From Antitrichia curtipendula (Eukaryota > Streptophyta > Bryopsida > Hypnales > Leucodontaceae), in NCBI GenBank assembly GCA_951230915.1, contig OX579637.1, positions 1,984,001-2,048,000 of the forward strand: 64,000 nt of DNA, in the 5' to 3' direction. Below the pieces are notes generated by a model that was not told the DNA's origin, ran no database searches, and saw nothing but the letters and a program-made list of their open reading frames with translations. The translations under genes and the position numbers were made by a program. Shown piece after piece: positions 1 to 12,163 of the stretch. Every line of letters begins with the position of its first letter. Position 1 is the stretch's first letter.

Positions 1-2712
1 TATGAAAGAGGCGTACGACAACTGGAGGAGATGGGAGGTAAGTTATTAAGCTTGAATCGAGCTAATCTATCGCTTGAGGTTGTTCGTTAGAACCATCCCA
101 TTACAAGTGAACTGAACGAAGTACGTAAGCTCGAGTCGAGCTGGGCCATCAACTAATGATCTCATCTTTGTTCATGCAGGAATTCACCAAGGCCATGCAA
201 ATGCGGTTCTCCATGATTGATGTTGCTAAAGTGCAACAGAAAGCCAAAGCCAAAGACTCAAAGGGCAGCTTGGTGATCACAAACGAGATAAGACTCATCA
301 CCACCCATGAACATGACTTCAACCTCTGGAGCGAAGTGATCTCAAGTGCTTCGCACGGAGAGCTTATTGACGTCGACACGCTTAAGAAGTTCAACGTGTA
401 GACGTCACGGAAGATTGAGAACGATATGCTTAACAAGGAGTTCTTCAAGTTCTTCGGAAACCTCACAAACGATGACGTTGTCACTCTTGCCAACCACATA
501 CTAAATAGGATTGGCGAGAAGAGAAGGCATCCACATCCGAAGGTGACAGTGAGGCAAGTCTCATCGGTGCTGGAAAGCTGTTACACAGCAAAGGAGTGGA
601 TTGAGAGGCATGAGCGTAAGAGCTTCGTGAAGAAGGAGTTGAACAAACTCGATCCCACCCTTGGTCTCCTTAATGTGGTTGGGGAGCCTGTGGCATCGAA
701 GTGGAAGGGCTTCAAGAAGAAGTACAGTGTCACATCTGCGACCATAAACGTACTTCTGGAGAGGCCTGGAGAGGAGTTCTTCTCAGAGGTCGGGCAACTG
801 AAGTCCAAGAATAAGACCCTCGAACAAATTTCCGAAAAGGCTCTTCAATTCTTCAAGGCATTCCTGCGTAACCGCAAGAAATTTGTCCGCCGTCGGCAGT
901 GGCGTACTACGCCCCGTACGACATAGCAAAAGACCATCATGCTGCTTGGCCAACAAATGTTTGGACAGTGGATAGTCCAGCAGACTTACGTCTAGGTGTC
1001 ATCAACTTCCGCTTCATTCCGGGGGTGCTCGAGAAGAAGTCAAGGACAATCGCAATACCATACTTCAACACCGTCATGCAATCTCTAAGAGGGAAACGTC
1101 AACCTTTGCTGGAAGAAGTCCCTACGTGGCTACTCATCTGCGCAGATCTAGTGGAGCAGAGGCAAGCGCTAGCGTTCGTGCAAAGCCACAATGTCCTAAA
1201 TACTTACAAGTGTCACTTTGCGGACTACATACCTGGCCAATATGAGCGTATGGGAGACATGGCCTCTTCAAAGGCCAAGTCACATTCTAAAGTGCTGCTG
1301 ACGTTCCTTACTAGTCCGGCATTCCCAGTTACTAGAGGCATCCCGGATGTGTTCGAGGCTCCGAAGACGCTAACTTTCACGAAACCTAGAGCATACAATG
1401 AGTTGGAATTTCGTCTCTATAATACGGAGCTTCGCATGGAGTTCTATCTTTAGATTGTGAAGAAGTTTTGCATTCCTGGCACAAGTGTCTTCTCAGTTTT
1501 TGCGGGTGGAAAATTGACTTGTGCTGCAGTGGTACACTACCTTTACTTGGCTTATATGGAATTGTGATTTCATTGTTATCTACATAGACACTTAGTGCGT
1601 GAGCTCTTGCTAAGTGCCGTCTTAATTGGGTGCTGGGTCAGTTTGATTCGAACTAAACGGTAGCTACGATATCAGCTCGTCTGGAGTTGATGATTTTGTG
1701 TCATATGTATACTCATGTTTTCTGCACGTCCCGTTTGCTGCAGATGAGTTTTGTTAATGCGTGGGCCGCTGGTGTTTCTTGCGACTCCAACTTCTGGGAC
1801 AATATTGCCTTCCTTGCCATGAAACTCGACATGGAGGATTTTATCGCGAGCGGGTACAAGGTAGTAGAGTCGCAAGGAACAAAGACTTGAGTCTCTAAGT
1901 CTCAACCTTCGACGTCGCGGAAACGGAAGGCATCACCTTGGGATTCTCCTTCAACTGGCCCCACTCCACCACCCGAACCTGAAGTCTTATTTGATTCTGA
2001 TGACAACGGAGGGGATTACTACGACAAGGCAATGCTGGACAATGCGTTGCTGGAGCAACAGATTCAACAGATGACCATAACACCTATTCAACCCACCCCA
2101 ACCGATCATCGTGGGTTGTCCGCATCGAGTGTATAGGAAGGGCAACCGTCTGGCACTCCTTCTTCCTTGATGTTACCGAGGCGAAGGAAGTTGTCCAAGC
2201 GCGACGAATATATGGAGAGCAGGCTAGCGGCGATTGAGCAGCAACAGATCAATGACCAAACGGTCAATGCTGCAATGCAAGTGCAGACAAAGAAGAGACT
2301 GGATAGCATTCAGTCTTTCATATAGGAGGACTCAACCCAGTCAAATGATAAGCTGGACTCCATCATTAATTTCCTGAGAGGTGCTAGACCCATGGTGTCA
2401 TTGGAGCCCCCGACTGCGAGACCCCAATTGCTTCTTGAAGGCCAGATGTCGGCTTCACATAATGTGCTGCCTTTGGATCTTACGAATGCGGCTGACTTTG
2501 CAGTGCCAGTACCTCTACCCCATGCCCATCCAAGTACCCTGCCTCCTCCTCGTTCAGAAGATGACACGCAGGTGGCCCCGGTCAATGCCGCAGTCACTAT
2601 TCCTAAGGAAGAAGATATTCAGCATCAACATTCCGGCGAACAACCACTCGTTGAGGATCCGCCGACACACGAGTTGCCTAGCGAGGACGCAGGCGCAGGT
2701 GCTCCTCAATAA
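1..2712 (+). pseudogene. DNA N6/N4-methyltransferase-like gene of a mobile element, decayed
   Basis: Probable role in the ancestor: adenine- or cytosine-N4-type DNA methylation. An exon ends near 39 at a GGTAAGT donor. The next starts at 181 after TTCATGCAG and reads in one frame to about 905, with one TAG at 399-401. It then shifts frame and continues to about 1565, with one stop at 1453. A third exon starts at 1744 after TTTGCTGCAG and runs to 2712 with stops near 1890, 2136 and 2325. Methyltransferase hints are a strand ending CHFADYIPGQYERMG (about 1218-1262), where DPPY would be expected, and a later VFSVFAGGKLTCAAV segment (about 1487-1531) that looks like the FxGxG cofactor loop. The C-terminus is a long Pro/Ser/Gln-rich tail. 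The family call rests on motif order and recall; the decay is read directly. Confidence 0.55.
49..143. repeat. Two palindromic AGCTYGA-type motifs in an intron
   Basis: AGCTTGAATCGAGCT lies at 49-63 and AGCTCGAGTCGAGCT at 128-142. The second is a perfect 7-1-7 inverted repeat. Both sit inside the first intron of the methyltransferase-like gene. Close relatives occur at 1639, 2738, 4251, 4370 and in a cluster at 51395-51907. Confidence 0.75.
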
Positions 2713-2736
2713 TCACTTGATGTCACTTGTATAGAT

Positions 2737-2755
2737 TAGCTTGACTCAAGCTGAT
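2737..2755. repeat. Palindromic AGCTTGA-C-TCAAGCT motif
   Basis: A perfect 7-1-7 inverted repeat 25 bases after the end of the methyltransferase-like gene. It belongs to the motif family seen at 49, 128 and 51395-51907. It may be a transposase-binding or structural element; the function is inferred only. Confidence 0.7.
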
Positions 2756-2954
2756 TTTCTTGCCATAGGTTGTCTGTAGCTGTAGTCATTTTGTAGTGGC
2801 TGCAATCAATTTGTATAAGCAGAACTTCTAGTGGAGTAAACCTTGGAATACAGACATATTGCAACTGTTTTATATGTATTTTATTATCTCAATTTCAGAG
2901 GCTCTAATATACGGATTTCTTACGGATCAATCATTTCACATTCTTGAGATGCAG

Positions 2955-4193
2955 GCATCGACAGTATTGTAGATTGTCTATCCCCAGCTGTTGCTACAAC
3001 TGATCTCCAGCCTTCACCAGTTCAGATGGATGAAGACCAACCCAAGACCACGGAGGAGAATGTCGTGTTGATTGGACATGGTCTTGTGCTCTCCGTGACG
3101 ACCTCACCTTGTCAAAATGACGTTGTGATCCCGGTTGCGGATCTACTGGATGTTCGTAATCCTGACACAGTTGTCGCGACTGAAGTCACTATCGTCGTGG
3201 CTGTTGTCGCATCTCTAGAAAAAGTATTCACTCGCTATTTTAATGGTGTCGTTGAGCCGGTCTTTTTCTACGTAATCCTTTTTTAACTTCTATTTGATTT
3301 TGACAAATTTGAACGTCCCCATCATTTCGCGTGAAGTTCCAAATGTGCCAGTACATGATAATAACTGACTGGGCATTTGTCCCTTGTTGTAGCAGGAATC
3401 CGATCCTCCATGTGATCTTGGAAGAAATTCACGCGAAGTCAATCTTCCATTGGTGTCCAGGGTGGTGGACAAGAGGATCAACGTTGTCTTGGACCTCAAT
3501 GGGATATTATGTGTCTGTGAAGATGTGAAGTCGAAGGGTTGGTCCAAACAATTAGCAGATGCCGTGCAGCCACACTCGGCTATCCATCTCGTTGTGGTGG
3601 GGCCAAAACTAGTCTTTGTTCGGCCAAGGTGCTCTGACTTCCTTCGTGAGTTAGCTAAGATAGCTTCCATTTCCGTTTGGAGCTCCATGAAGAGGTCCAC
3701 CACTGAAGAAGTAGCCTTGTATCTCTTTGAGGGATTGGAGAAGCCGGTAGTGATTCTAAGGCAAGACTCCTGTAAGACACTAAAATGCCGGGATAGGTCG
3801 GGGAAGCCAACAACTTACAGGGAGCCAAGCACAAATAAGGAATTGTTCCTTAAAAATTTGGAGAACTTGTTCAATGGCTTCCGCGGTAGATTCAACACAC
3901 AAAATATGGTCGCCATAGACGATAGTCCAAATAAGCACATTCTTAACAGGATGGAGAATGTCATTCTTCCAAAGCCTTGGTCTAACAGAGGAAATGGTCC
4001 AAAGGACACATATCTCTTAGATGTCTTGTTGCCCTGGATTCAGAGCCTTCACAAAGCTTGGGAGGAGGGGCTCATCACGTTTCGAGGAAGTGTACATGCT
4101 AGAATTGGTCGGCGAATGCTTTACGATGAACGAAACCATAGGGAGTATGATAAATTGATGGAGGTAGTTAGGGCATCGGCTAGTATTCGTTAG
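2955..4193 (+). CDS. FCP1/NIF-like HAD phosphatase-like protein, likely catalytically altered
   Basis: The main exon opens at 3396 after TGTAGCAG and is uninterrupted to a TAG at 4193. Counting from the Met at 3450, residues 12-20 (VVLDLNGIL) sit where the catalytic DxDx(T/V) of CTD-phosphatase/NIF domains lies. Residues 58-59 are the RP of the usual RPxxxxFL motif, 77-79 are WSS, and 157-160 are DDSP, the metal-binding motif. The second aspartate of motif I is Asn17; that residue is the usual general acid, so activity is doubtful. An upstream acidic exon probably starts at 2955 after GATGCAG and reads to about 3280. The gene lies 240 bases after the methyltransferase-like pseudogene on the same strand, so I infer it travelled in the same mobile element. 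The open main exon contrasts with its ruined neighbours. A full-length message is not shown. Confidence 0.7.
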
Positions 4194-4250
4194 GGTGACT
4201 GGACTTGGTAAATATTTAGGGTGTTGGTGTTAGCTCTGCCTTGCCCTTCA

Positions 4251-4386
4251 ATTCGGGTCGACCTAAATTGCACATTCTGGAACTGATCTTGACTTCGTAT
4301 GGTTAATTCGGCGTATGAAAATGTTTTCCAAATTCTATGGTTTTTCATGATGTACTTTGTGTATAGATTCAGCTCGGGTCGAACTG
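4251..4386. repeat. Two diverged copies of the AGCTYGA motif downstream of the phosphatase-like gene
   Basis: ATTCGGGTCGACCTAAAT lies at 4251-4268 and CAGCTCGGGTCGAACTG at 4370-4386. Both are weaker matches to the palindrome found at 128-142. They lie between the phosphatase-like gene and the next exon. Confidence 0.5.
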
Positions 4387-4488
4387 TTTTTGTTTTTTGT
4401 TCTTGCGTTTGTTGTTGCTGCAATTTGGATTATTCGCATTGTAGAATTTATGCCTTGTAATCGTGTTCTAAATGGGTCTTTTTTTTAG

Positions 4489-5123
4489 AACTTTAGAGAC
4501 TCGGCTTCACATGATCATGGTAGCCATTTACCATGCTCTGCTTCGGTGGATTCAATATTGGATTACAGACAATAGAAGATCCTGAGTAGAGGAAACTTCC
4601 TCTGTTCGGCGGCAACCGCAAACTCAACTATGGACTTTTCTTCTAACCCCTTGGAGGATGGAGTGGTCGACAGCTCGCCAAGTGGAATTTCTCGATAATT
4701 AGCCTTAACTTCCCCTTCTCCTCATAGGGTGCAAGGTTGCCTTGCATCGGGACTATCGCCGGTTGTCTCGGACAAAGCAGCGCAAAGAAAGCTTTATGAG
4801 GACGAAGCAGATCCATTAGCTGCGACTAAGAAGATTTCTACACTTCTAGTTGAATATCAAGCCATAAGCGGTGGAGCTACTTATCGTCGGAGATTGCTCC
4901 CTCGTCGAAGTTTCTTGTTTGGTAGTGTTCGGACGTTCAAGCCACCTCATAGAGTACATCAATTGCCTGCGTTCCTCCAGTGCATGATATGTGGGACAAG
5001 AAGTTCCTTGAATTGCAGAGGCTCCAAAACAGACGGGAGTACAAAGGGTTGAATGCTGGATATAGTCGAGGGCCGGAGATTTTGAAAGCAATAGAAATAC
5101 AAAAGAGTAAATCACACTTGTAG
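4489..5123 (+). pseudogene. Last exon of an unrecognised mobile-element gene, sister of 58762-59397
   Basis: The exon follows a pyrimidine-rich acceptor ending TTTTTTTAG. I do not recognise the protein. Its coding nature is supported by comparison with 58762-59397. Both read NFLC, then (with substitutions) MDFS, an acidic GVVD-like stretch, and end SRGP-x-I-x-KA-x-E with a conserved KSKSH and stop. The exon needs at least one frame change between about 4690 and 4980, so it is not intact. It lies on the same strand as, and directly after, the phosphatase-like gene. It may be the end of that transcription unit or a separate gene of the same element. Confidence 0.5.
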
Positions 5124-5959
5124 AGTTTGTTTATATTCTAGATTGAGTGTCTATAGATATGTGCATGACTGAATTGTGTAGATATTATATAAGACTCAAT
5201 GTTAGAGTGGATCACACTCTAGATAGTCATATACATTATTCTGGTAGAATGAGAACTATCCGACGATTTTGTATCGATGAACCAAAAATTACTATAAGTA
5301 GATGACATTTTGATGCTGAATGTTGGTGCCATATTCATGTTTCAAACGTTTACTCACTATTCCTCCTATTCTTTTCTTTGATTTTGTTGGTTTCTTATTT
5401 TTTTTGAACACGTTTGTCCTCTTAAATTTAGCTTTCTTAGCTCTCATTTCACTGGAAAACTATCAATTTACTGAATATAGTGTTTATCCACCTTTGTTTT
5501 TGTGAGCATCAATTATCCAAAAGTATATATTGTATTCTATAATAAATGTGTAATTGTATATATAATAGACTAGTATTGGGTGAACTCAACTCTTAACTAT
5601 GCAATGTAGTTTGAAGATCTTCTGACATTGGAAATGGTGATTGAAAGAACAAAAAAAAATTGAAATAGATCCTTGATTATAGGGTAGCTGTCATAGGTAC
5701 CAAATAAATAGTAAATTTTTCTTTTGGAAAATTCTTTTTGGAAACTCTTTTTTTCGGGAAAAAATATTTTTATGTTTTATTGTATGGGGCTCTAGGTTCA
5801 CAAGCGCCATGCTTGCAGCTCACAAGCTCATTGCTCTAGGCTTGCATGCTAACGTCGTTGAATAAATTCCTTGGTACACTTTATAATCAATTGCCGGTGC
5901 ATTCAACAACTTGTCAAGTAAATGGCTGTTATTTTTTAATAGAAGTGTTAATCACCAAT
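5124..5959. other. AT-rich spacer
   Basis: I see no supported gene. A short hydrophobic reading frame near 5320-5505 looks like chance in AT-rich DNA. The GC-richer stretch at 5785-5870 shows no open frame that matches anything else here. Confidence 0.6.
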
Positions 5960-7639
5960 CTACTCTACAATGTTGTGTTGTATGCTAGATGTAGAGGGCT
6001 TCTTACAATATGTATGTGATTGGAGTTCTGAGGAGTGCATGTACATACTGAGCCGACTTCAGACCTTTACTACTATAAATCTTATTAGAAGACGGTGGTA
6101 CTTGATTTGTCCCGTGACTTTTATTCATCCTTCAAAGGCAAAGCTAAGGAAGTCTTTTGATGGCCTTGCTGTAATTGACTTGGAAGTTTTAGAATTTAAA
6201 GATATGCAAAAAAAAAGGGTCATTGCATGGAGGACAATGCTGAGAAGAAGAAGGAAGGGAAGGAACTTGAGATTTGGTTGCCAAGGAGAAAAAGAAAGCA
6301 AAGCGTTCAGTAAAATTGATGGAATAAGAAAAAGAGGGCAAGGTGAAGGGCAAGAAGAAGGTGCAAGGCGGTGACTAAGTCCCAACGTCTACAACACTGG
6401 ATCAAGGTTCTCAAATGGAATCCAAATTGAGCACCAAAGTAAAGAGGAAGGTTGTACACAAGGAAGTCACTAAAGATATAATCATCCGAGGTATGCAGGC
6501 CATTGGCATTGGTGATGATGAAGAGGTCATATTGGATGAATTGATCTTGAACATCTCCATCACTGATGTGATGGAAAACAAAGACAAAGCGGAGAAGACA
6601 TGCTAAAACAAAGTCATGGACTTTTTTAAAAAGGTAATTTTTTATGATTTGAAATTTGAAACTTCATTATTTGTTTGAATGGCATGATTGAAATGTATGC
6701 TAATGATCAATTGTTTTGAAAAAATTTGTTTGTAGTTGTCGACTAGGAAGGTTTGCATGTATGGTAGTAAAGTGACCCATTAGCCTAGAGTTGACTTGAT
6801 TTTCTTTGACTACCAGGAAAAAATTTCCATCCTGAAGATGCCTTTTTCAATGGCTTATACGCCTAAGTAGAATATCAACCTAGAGTACGAGGCAATTTAG
6901 CAGGCTTTTAATTTTGCAAATAATCAATTGCAGGACCATGGGTGCATTATAGCATTTCATTTGTGGAGGGCCTACATAAAGGGCATCATTGTTGGATTGT
7001 ATGAGGTATACCTGTTTGTGAATAAGAAAGAGTAATTGGGCATCAACCGTGTGCACTTCACTTTGGATATGGACCCTTCAAATACGGGATAATTTTGTGA
7101 TTTTTTATTTATTTGCATAATACTTTGCAAGGCATATTGTTTTATTCATTTCAAATGAGTTTTGGGGTTCAATGCTTGCAAATACTAAAGTTTGGGATCA
7201 CCCTTTTGGTGAAAAATCTTAGCCCAAGAGGAAATCAAAGTTTGCTTTCAACCTCATAGAGTCCATGAGAAAGGAAAAAGTGAACCTTTGACATGACTTC
7301 ATGTTGATAAACTACACGATAGAGGAGATGATGTTGATGAATGATTGAGACTCGTGGTGTAGGCCTTGCAAGGACACAAGTCTTTTTTAGTTCTTCATTA
7401 AAGGAACAACCATTGAAAGGAATTTGTTTCTTAACTACACATCAACTACTAATAAATTTTGAGTTACATGATTTTGTATTGAAATTTTAATTCACATATA
7501 AATCATTCAATTAAAAAATTGGATGTTGTCTATAATAGGTGCATTAATTACGGCTTGTTATGACATAAGGTGCCACATTGTGGCTTTTGAAGATGACAAG
7601 AACATCATTGATGCCATTCTCTTACCCATGCATTAGAAC
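5960..7639 (+). pseudogene. Decayed DNA-methyltransferase-like gene, sister of 39848-43399
   Basis: This is the same gene family as the minus-strand copy at 39848-43399, in the same order. A CMY...FTT...VTFIH segment with a Lys/Arg-rich tail (5970-6374) matches the copy at 41432-41956. Then comes LILNIS followed by an acidic run (6535-6600), then PRVDL-FFDY near 6785-6815. The segment QAFNFANNQLQDHGC (6901-6945) matches QAFAF-type sequence in the sister. Further on are LNYTSTTN near 7430-7450 and, after an acceptor ending ATAG, TACYDIRCHIVAFEDDKN (about 7555-7608). In the sister the equivalent pieces form the GxG-type cofactor loop and the following acidic strand of N6/N4 methyltransferases. 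Stops and frame changes are frequent. It abuts the gypsy fragment at about 7640. Confidence 0.6.
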
Positions 7640-8268
7640 ATTCCAATTATTATGACATTTTTATGGCCCACTTGGAATAGGCAAAGGCCGTAATAATCTT
7701 GCTTGTTTTTATACTATGGCCAATTGCTTGGAAAAATAATATAAGTCTTTATATAATGGGTGATATCTTCTTTCATTCCCATCCAACAAAATTTCTTACT
7801 AACCAAATATATGGTGGATTTCTCCCCCCTATGCCTAGCCAATGGATTGCCGTGTTCTTCTTTCAATATGGTTAACTTCAACGTGCCATTTAGAACGTAC
7901 ATCCTATTTTGTTTGAATTTAATTAAGCCTTCATGCAACCAAATCCCTTTTACCATCTTCCCATATTTAAATCAATTAAAAAATTTTGAGCTTTCAAGTC
8001 CTTCATATATGCCTCTCTTATTTGTCTAACCAAGTCCCTTCACCCACATACATCATGCTCAAATTTTGGATCCTACCTCCAAGGCCAATGTTCCTCCTAT
8101 TGACTTAATACATCTGGCACTATATTTTCACGCCTTAGCTTGTGAATCAATACTACATTCATAAGAGCCAAGGTGTCATACCTCCACAACTACTTTGCCA
8201 ACCCTCAAAGTTGATTTTCAAAATACTTCAAAGATACATTATTGGTGAATACATTGGTCTTAATAAGA
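7640..8268 (-). pseudogene. Ty3/gypsy pol fragment: RNase H end and integrase start
   Basis: Read on the minus strand from 8268, the sequence gives NVSLKYFENQ and DTLALMNV, then RRENIVPDVLS, which is the end of RNase H and the linker in gypsy elements. At 7956-7714 it gives KEEHGNPLARHRGEKST and WMGMKEDITHYIKT, which is the integrase zinc-binding (HHCC) region. It then runs on to about 7640 as the start of the integrase core. The second zinc Cys-x-x-Cys is degraded to a Phe-Pro-Ser reading, and stops are common. It is continuous with 13099-14411 once the 8269-13098 insertion is ignored. Confidence 0.8.
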
Positions 8269-9667
8269 TGTAAGCCCTCAAGTTGATTAATCTTTGGATT
8301 TTTTATTTTTATTTTTTTTTATTTTATTAGTATTTTTATATAAAAAGACATAAAAAGAAGATTTTAGTGATATTTGATAGAAGTATAGAGTGCTTAAAAT
8401 ACACCATTATTTTACTTCTAGTGCCTAGTTTGAGGTATGAGAGATTACTTAGTCAATTACAAGAGTAATTAGGATCAAAAAATTAGCTAATCCTAGTGTC
8501 TTGTTTCATACCAATTGCAAGTGCATGCAACAACTTGGATAAATAAGATTGATAGCAAGAGGTTTAGTTAGGTCTAGAGACTTTTTGTTGAGATTATCAT
8601 CCAATTTGTAAGAATTGAAGATCTTTAAGTTTATGTTACAAGTAACTTTCAATTAGATCAAGCAACAATGCAAATGACATGCAAGGAGAGGCAATTGGAG
8701 CATAAATAGGAGTGCTTTCAGCTTAAAAGCACGCCAAGAATCCAATGGCAAAATCGGCTTGTCCAGATTCCCTAATTCTAGAATGATTATCCTTCCGGCT
8801 AGGAATTTAAAAAAATAGCTAATTTTAGTTTTTCTATAAATAGTGCAAACATTAGAAATAAGCTTGCACTTTAGTTTCGGGGACTTTTTATAGGTAACCC
8901 AAAGAATATCGGATTTTTTCAAATTGCAGAATATGACTCTATGAAAAGTCAAATATGTTTACCGACATTGGAAAATTCATAGAAATTATCTAAGCAGCAA
9001 TAAACTCCCACTAAAAATTAGAATACACTTATTTGTGCTAATAAAATTTTACCATCAAGTTTGGAAGCTTTTTAACATCAGCAAGTACTAGAACCGGTGA
9101 TTGCATCGAATATCGGGAGAAATTATAAATTGGCGACAAGTTGACCGACATACTAGAAGCATGCAATGTCCAAATGTGAATGAAGGATCTTTCATACTTC
9201 TAAAAATGATGTGAATGAGAAATCTTTTCATACTCCTAAAAACCTTCTAGACATTCTTACATAGTTAATTACTTTCAAAAATGCAAATTCCGTTTATTGG
9301 AGTTTTTGACATATCCTTGAAATTACCGTTTGTGATTTTATAAGTCCAAATGATTTGTAAGAAGGGGGTTGGAGATACATATGGCCAATTTGGACCTTCT
9401 AAACACAATGGCAAAATTGATTTTTGATTTCAAGTTGTTTCCTAAAGATAGAAAAAATCCAGCAAAAGGTTTGATTTTTTCAACGTAATTAGCGGTAATT
9501 TAGAGATAGTTTTGAAAGTATCTAAGGAAAAATTGAGGATTTGATTTGGGCAAGATTTCAAGATCTAAATGAGGCTTGTTTCTAGAAAATGAAAGTTAAT
9601 TTTCAAAATATCTAGGTAAATTAGCAAATATCAACCGATAAACAAGGGAATAGGAGGCCTTCAATTA

Positions 9668-9676
9668 GTATATAAG
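9668..9676 (+). promoter_or_regulatory. TATA box of LTR copy A
   Basis: TATATAAGG lies at the same relative place as TATATAAGG in copy B (31006-31014). In both it is followed by a short C/T-rich stretch that ends in a run of C. Conservation between two diverged copies supports a real LTR promoter. Confidence 0.6.
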
Positions 9677-11563
9677 GCCTTTCTTCCATTGTTTTTGTTA
9701 CCCCTTTTCTTCTTTGTTAGGCCATTTTGTGGCCACCTCCATTCTTGTTTGTTAGACCATTTCAAAGTTGCATGTTTCTTAAAATACTGATATTTTCAAT
9801 TTGGTATTTTTTTGGCCAATTTGGCCCATGGTTTTGTATCTCCTTCCATTTTCAAGATTTTGTTTAAGTTTTCAAGTGCAAAATTCTCTTTAAAGGATGC
9901 GGGGGGGGGGTCCCTTCAAGTTGTTGGTTTTTTATATCTTAGCAACTTTGGGTGGTTTAGTTCCCGAACTTTGATTTCGTTTGTTTTTTGAGTGGTTTGG
10001 TCTCCCCAAATTGTTTTCTTGAGTATTCTTGATTTCATACTAACACCTCAAAACCTCCCAACTGAATTTTGGCAATCCTGTTAGTTGGAAAACTTAGTCT
10101 TTGTTTTTAAGTCATTTTAAGTTTGGTTTGGGAGGTTTGGTCCCTAAAATTGTTGTTTTAAAAGTTGTTTGATCATGTACTAGCTCTCTGTGCAAGAATC
10201 CCCGCTTTGCAAGCATCTTCCTACAGACACACATTTGTTTTATTTTTAAAATTTGAAGTGGATTTTAAAGGTAAAATACTAACCTCTAGTGGAGCTTTGA
10301 TTTTTAAAAGTCAAAATTAAAGTTCCCTTAGTAATCAATTTCTATATTCTAAGAGCTAATATGTCTTGAAACTATTTTTATATAGCAAAATCTAATTCTC
10401 TTTAATTTCATTTGCCGTTTTAAAGATCAAATCCTTAGTGAAAGATTTTTTGAGAAAAGGCAAATTGAAAGTATTGTAAAATTTATTCATGATATATGGC
10501 CAAAAACATTATTTGAGGGAGAATTTCAAAACCTTGAAGTACTATCCAATTACTATCTTTTAAGTTCTAATCTGGTTGCTGAAGAATTGACATGCATAGG
10601 TATTTAATGCCAAAGGACTTTTTGTCTTCCCCTTGTCATTTTTCTCTAAAATAGTGACATCTCATCCATTTTTTGTAGAATTTTATACGATTAGATAGAA
10701 TTTGTTTTAGAAAAAAATAACTTATAAACCAGAAAAATTTGAAATAGGAGTGTATCATGAGTCTTTAGAGCTAAAGAGAAAATCTCCCAAATCCTCCAAA
10801 AATTAATTAATCCTTAGTTACTGATAGTTTAATTATGACCGTAGTGCTAGTTTTTAAAGTTTAGTTAGTTTTAGTGTGGTTTTTATAAGACTAGTTTTTT
10901 TTATAGAATTAGCTACTAGTTTTTATAGAATTAGTTTCCAGTCAAACTGAAACAACCAAAGGCTATACAAAAAGAAAGACAGTCCAGGTGAACAAGTGAT
11001 TATGGCGGGAATGGGAACAAGATAATAGAACGAGAATGTGGAACGGACTAATGGATCCCGAACAATAAGAAGTGGACACATCAATAGTTGAGTAGCAAGC
11101 CCCAAAAGAGGGATATCAGCCAATCAATTGATGACACGTGGCACCCAAAAAAAATGTTGGAAGAGCAACAACTAAAATGTGGAGAGATTGAGAAGCTAGT
11201 AGGTGATCAAAATTCAATAGCTAGAGGAATTGAAAGTCAACAATCCATAAGGTGATCGGAACTCAACCACAAATACACTCTAAAATTGATTATTCATTCA
11301 AAACTACGTTCAAAGTTTGAAATTAAAAATAAATCATATACCAAGTTATAAATACTTCAAACCTTAATATTGAAATTAAGTGAATATAGAATCCTCTCAC
11401 ATCAGTTTTCAATACCTAATAAGCAAATGAAAGAGAATTGGAAGTTGGAAAGTTTAAGAAGACAAATTAGAGTAGTGGAAAAGAAGGGAGCAAAATAACA
11501 ATTTAAAATTGGTAAGAATCTCCTAAGGTTGATTTAGGCATAGTTCTCGTAATCCTAATTCTT

Positions 11564-12163
11564 TTAACCCCTAAAACCCCGCTTGTCCCCTCGGGGGACA
11601 ATTTGGGTCCGGGTAGGTTCCTATTGTCTCAATTTGAAGTGAATTTTTTTGAGATTTTTTGAGGTTGTATAGATTTGCAAGAGCTTTGTGGATATATAAT
11701 TTTTGTTTCAATCGGATGCCGGATGAAATCGGATGCCAGATGAAAAAGTTATGGCACAATGAGCAAGAAATGGAGATTGGCGGGCAGCCCAAAAAGAATT
11801 ACAAAAAATCAAAATAGTTTTTTTTGAATTTTTTCCTAAAAGATTATGTTTTTACCTATACGTGAAGCTTTGATTCATTCTATTTGGACTAGGAATGAGA
11901 AAGTTATGGACAATCTTAGTTTTTTGGGCAATTTAAGCATCTTCTTTGAAAAAAACTTTTTGTTCAACTTTGAATGCTAATATCTTCCAATCCGTTCAAA
12001 TTTGATGAAATTTTTACTACATGATCTCAGACAAGTTAAGTACAAGATCCTACGGTTAAATTTCCAAAAAAACAAAAAAATTGGTTTCTTTAAGTGAATA
12101 CAACAGCAGTGGTAGTTTTGAGTGTTTTTTGGCAGAAAACACCCTTGGGGTTTTAGGAGTAAA
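11564..12163. mobile_element. TTAA-flanked MITE, copy 1 (piggyBac-like)
   Basis: It starts TTAA then CCCCTAAAACCCC and ends GGGGTTTTAGGAGT followed by a mutated TTAA (TAAA). The ends are inverted repeats. The interior matches copy 2 at 17254-17839 closely (CTCGGGGGACAATTTGGGTC near the left end, GCAGAAAACACCCTTGGGG near the right end). No coding capacity was seen. It is nested inside LTR copy A, so it is younger than that insertion. Confidence 0.7.

Noticed and set aside
5320..5505. Hydrophobic 61-codon frame
   Set aside because: T-rich DNA encodes Phe/Leu runs by chance; no start context or conservation with the sister flank.
9900..9910. Run of G bases
   Set aside because: Looks like slippage or an assembly artefact next to the conserved GGTCCCTTCAA of the LTR; nothing functional visible.
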